Positions 6,515 through 8,122 of a DNA stretch of 8,122 bases are shown one piece after another. Origin of the DNA: Methanosalsum sp. (GTDB lineage: Archaea; Halobacteriota; Methanosarcinia; Methanosarcinales; Methanosarcinaceae); contig SKZM01000175.1 of the NCBI GenBank assembly GCA_007127385.1, positions 1 to 8,122 of the forward strand, in the 5' to 3' direction. The position numbers and the translations under genes are program-made. The first letter of the stretch is position 1; each line of letters starts with the position of its first letter. The notes beneath the pieces were generated by a model. That model saw only the letters and a program-made list of their open reading frames with translations. It was not told where the DNA came from and made no database searches.

Positions 6515-7141
6515 TCAATTTCCTCTATTTACTCCCTGCATCTTTGCAATCACAGTTTCACCTGCAATTACTTTATCTCCTTTTTTACATGTTATGGTAA
6601 GTGATTCGGGAACTGTTACATCCACCCTTGATCCGAACTTTATCATTCCGATTTTCTGTCCCTGGATAACGTTATCATCTTTTTGCACATAGGATACGAT
6701 CCTGCGTACAAGAGTGCCTGCGATCTGGGTAACTGTGATCTCTCCATGGGGAGTTTCCAGTGTGATCTCACATCGTTCATTCCTTTCAGAATCCTTACAG
6801 AAAGCAGGTAAATATCCACCCTTTTTACACTCTATGCTGACCACCCTGCCGGATATGGGAACACGGTTGACATGAACATTGTGAATGTTCATAAAGATAC
6901 AGACCTTTCTGTTCCTTATATCAATTATCCGGCCATCTGCCGGGGATATCAGGCAATTGTTACATACACGCGTCCGTCTTTTTGGATCCCTGAAGAACCA
7001 CAGAATGAACGCAGTTGCTGAAAGTGAACTGAAGGTTGCATATTTTGCAGCGCTTATCTGTGTGGTATATGCAATAATAGCCACAGCAACTGTGATCATC
7101 ACAGCAGCTGCAATCCAAGAAACTGATCCTCTGGCAACCAT
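6515..7141 (-). CDS. psd: Archaetidylserine decarboxylase proenzyme (pyruvoyl-dependent, short archaeal type)
   Basis: Psd-type enzymes decarboxylate archaetidylserine to archaetidylethanolamine (PssD in haloarchaeal literature; also called asd in some databases). The 208 residues begin with two hydrophobic segments (about 8-28 and 36-50), then FFRDPKRR, SPADGRI, the FMNIHNVHVNRVP block, and KFGSRVDV near the end. The proenzyme is expected to cut itself between Gly170 and Ser171 of FGSR, giving a large beta chain and a small alpha chain whose Ser171 becomes the pyruvoyl group. The length fits the short archaeal/bacterial form rather than the about 300-residue E. coli-type enzyme. The ATG lies 2 bases after the artA stop and the TGA touches the pssA start, so it is the centre of a three-gene unit. 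Confidence 0.92.
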   Translation of the reverse strand: MVARGSVSWIAAAVMITVAVAIIAYTTQISAAKYATFSSLSATAFILWFFRDPKRRTRVCNNCLISPADGRIIDIRNRKVCIFMNIHNVHVNRVPISGRVVSIECKKGGYLPAFCKDSERNERCEITLETPHGEITVTQIAGTLVRRIVSYVQKDDNVIQGQKIGMIKFGSRVDVTVPESLTITCKKGDKVIAGETVIAKMQGVNRGN

Positions 7142-7143
7142 TT

Positions 7144-7974
7144 TTACTGCTTTCCTGATATTCTGTTGAAAATGATCTGTAATTGCTCTGTTCCCATTTC
7201 CCTTAGTCCGTCTATCAGCTCGATAAGTTCAGGCAGTATCTTCAGGACCATGTAGGCTATTATTAGCAGAGCTATCACTGATCCGGCCTTTGCTACAAAA
7301 TGATGGGCGATGTCAAAACTATTTGGTCCAAACCATTGTTCTGCATATGCAACGGTAACAAAGACGTTCCTTGCGATGTTCAATATATAGATGACAGGTA
7401 CTGATACCAAAAATGCAGAAGCCAGTCTTATGGCCGGTGCCCTGACCGAGAGAATCAGACCGGTGAACAGGGCAATGCTCTCAATTGCTGTGCATGCAAG
7501 TACAATTCTTACACTGTATTCATTGAGATTAATAATATCCCATGAGGTGAGAACAGCAGGATATCCCAGAATCTGCAGTGCCCGGATCGTATGATCTGTT
7601 ACAATTGATATTAACCACACATCCATTGACTGCATCTGGGCAAAGGGGAAGTACATCAGTGATCCTATTGCAGTTGCGGCTGTTGCCATATGTGTTACGT
7701 CAACTGATACTTTTGAATTGACATTTTCATCATGGATGTATTCCCTTACTATCATCATATAGGCAACAAATATACAGAATATTGCCAGCAGTATTGTGAG
7801 TACTACATTGAAATAGTCATTGATGCCTGCATAATAGACTGGCTGGTAAAACCAGTGAACTGAAAAGAGTCCCCAGCCAGCTCCTCCAATAAGCTTACCT
7901 GTACGAGTTTTTTTCGGGCTGACCGCTGAGACCAGCATCAAGGCAACGGCAATCCATAATAAGTTTTCGAGCAT
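7144..7974 (-). CDS. artA: Archaeosortase A (PGF-CTERM protein-sorting transpeptidase-like enzyme)
   Basis: ArtA is a membrane enzyme that recognises the C-terminal PGF-CTERM tripartite signal of secreted archaeal proteins (S-layer glycoproteins among them) and removes it during lipid attachment. The 276-residue product has about seven or eight hydrophobic segments. The exosortase/archaeosortase active-site pattern is clear: Cys161 in LACTAIESIALFTGL, Arg202 in NIARNVFV, and the His224-His225 pair in FDIAHHFVAKAGS. The C-terminal about 30 residues are hydrophilic and probably cytoplasmic. The start is the ATG at 7972-7974; only a weak CAGGA lies just upstream, fitting a very short leader driven by the TATA element centred near 8007. 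The next genes, psd and pssA, are the lipid-synthesis partners of ArtA, which supports assignment as ArtA rather than another archaeosortase class. No PGF-CTERM substrate lies in this window. Confidence 0.9.
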   Translation of the reverse strand: MLENLLWIAVALMLVSAVSPKKTRTGKLIGGAGWGLFSVHWFYQPVYYAGINDYFNVVLTILLAIFCIFVAYMMIVREYIHDENVNSKVSVDVTHMATAATAIGSLMYFPFAQMQSMDVWLISIVTDHTIRALQILGYPAVLTSWDIINLNEYSVRIVLACTAIESIALFTGLILSVRAPAIRLASAFLVSVPVIYILNIARNVFVTVAYAEQWFGPNSFDIAHHFVAKAGSVIALLIIAYMVLKILPELIELIDGLREMGTEQLQIIFNRISGKQ

Positions 7975-7985
7975 TTCCTGAGCAT

Positions 7986-7996
7986 CCTATCATAGG
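7986..7996. promoter_or_regulatory. Perfect palindrome CCTAT-C-ATAGG between the shared TATA box and artA
   Basis: An 11-base perfect inverted repeat (five-base arms, one-base centre) sits 12 bases upstream of the artA ATG, near the transcript start predicted for artA. A repressor bound here would block artA transcription, so it is a candidate operator. Short palindromes also occur by chance, and no second copy was noticed. Confidence 0.3.
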
Positions 7997-8002
7997 TACT
8001 TA

Positions 8003-8011
8003 CTTATATAC
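8003..8011. promoter_or_regulatory. Candidate bidirectional TATA element for artA operon and Nudix gene
   Basis: The CTTATATAC element reads GTATATAAG on the other strand, so it resembles a TATA box in both directions. Its centre is about 34 bases from the Nudix ATG (8041) and about 33 bases from the artA ATG (7974). Transcription starting about 25 bases away in either direction gives leaders of about 8 bases. On the plus strand GGTTGAT directly precedes the Nudix ATG. This is the only clear TATA-like signal in the 66-base divergent spacer, and no other obvious promoter was seen for the five-gene leftward cluster. Confidence 0.55.
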
Positions 8012-8040
8012 TTAGCCATTGTATTTAATTTTTGGTTGAT

Positions 8041-8122
8041 ATGACCCCAATCACTCCGAAACTGACCGTAGATGCCGTAATCATCTTAAACAGGAAGATT
8101 GTACTTATTAAGAGAAAAAATC
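8041..8122 (+). CDS. Nudix hydrolase, N-terminal fragment (probable ADP-ribose pyrophosphatase type; 3' end outside window)
   Basis: The ATG at 8041 opens a frame that runs to the window edge: 27 residues beginning MTPITPKLTVDAVIIL and continuing NRKIVLIKRKN. The pattern of a beta strand with DAVI followed by a strand with IVLIKRKN is the typical start of archaeal Nudix domains of the ADP-ribose pyrophosphatase group, just before the usual PPxxGxWALPGG segment. The Nudix box itself (GX5EX7REUXEEXGU) would lie beyond the edge and cannot be checked. GGTTGAT immediately upstream and a TATA element about 34 bases upstream support the start. Substrate is unknown. Confidence 0.72.
   Translation, partial: MTPITPKLTVDAVIILNRKIVLIKRKN

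Overview
The window comes from an archaeon, most likely a methanogen of the Methanosarcinales (Methanolobus/Methanococcoides/Methanohalophilus-like). The evidence is the protein content: archaeal RtcB, a stand-alone archaeosine transglycosylase C2/PUA domain protein, the archaeal dihydroneopterin aldolase MptD of methanopterin/folate synthesis, archaetidylserine synthase and decarboxylase, and archaeosortase A. The signals agree: TATA-like boxes, U-run termination and GGTG-type ribosome binding sites. The genus is inference from recalled similarity, not from a search. No rRNA, tRNA, CRISPR array, transposon or obvious horizontally acquired block was seen; apart from gene fragments at both window edges, every gene looks intact.

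Left half, plus strand. The C-terminal third of rtcB (RNA ligase) ends at 518 and is followed by a hairpin plus T-run. A 332-base non-coding gap leads to a 154-residue PUA protein resembling the C-terminal part of archaeal tRNA-guanine transglycosylase. Next comes a 310-residue bactofilin-like beta-solenoid protein, preceded by a tandem TATA-like repeat. Then argD (arginine synthesis) and hisC (histidine synthesis) overlap by 14 bases as a coupled pair of PLP aminotransferases. All three genes from the bactofilin homologue to hisC appear to start with TTG.

Right half, minus strand. Five tightly packed genes run leftward from 7974 to 4649: artA (archaeosortase), psd (archaetidylserine decarboxylase), pssA (archaetidylserine synthase), an E1-like HesA/MoeB/ThiF adenylyltransferase, and mptD. 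The first three are 0-2 bases apart and form a coherent system. PssA and Psd make archaetidylethanolamine-type lipid, and ArtA processes PGF-CTERM surface proteins; in haloarchaea all three are needed for lipid anchoring of those proteins. The hisC and mptD stop codons abut head-on.

At the right edge a Nudix hydrolase begins on the plus strand at 8041, divergent from artA. The 66-base spacer holds one near-symmetric TATA element placed almost equally far from both start codons, plus a short perfect palindrome. The most notable points are the artA-psd-pssA module, an atypical CDP-alcohol transferase motif in PssA (the motif arginine is missing), a two-lobed bactofilin with a helical insert, an E1-like enzyme with no cysteine outside its zinc pairs, and the putative bidirectional promoter.
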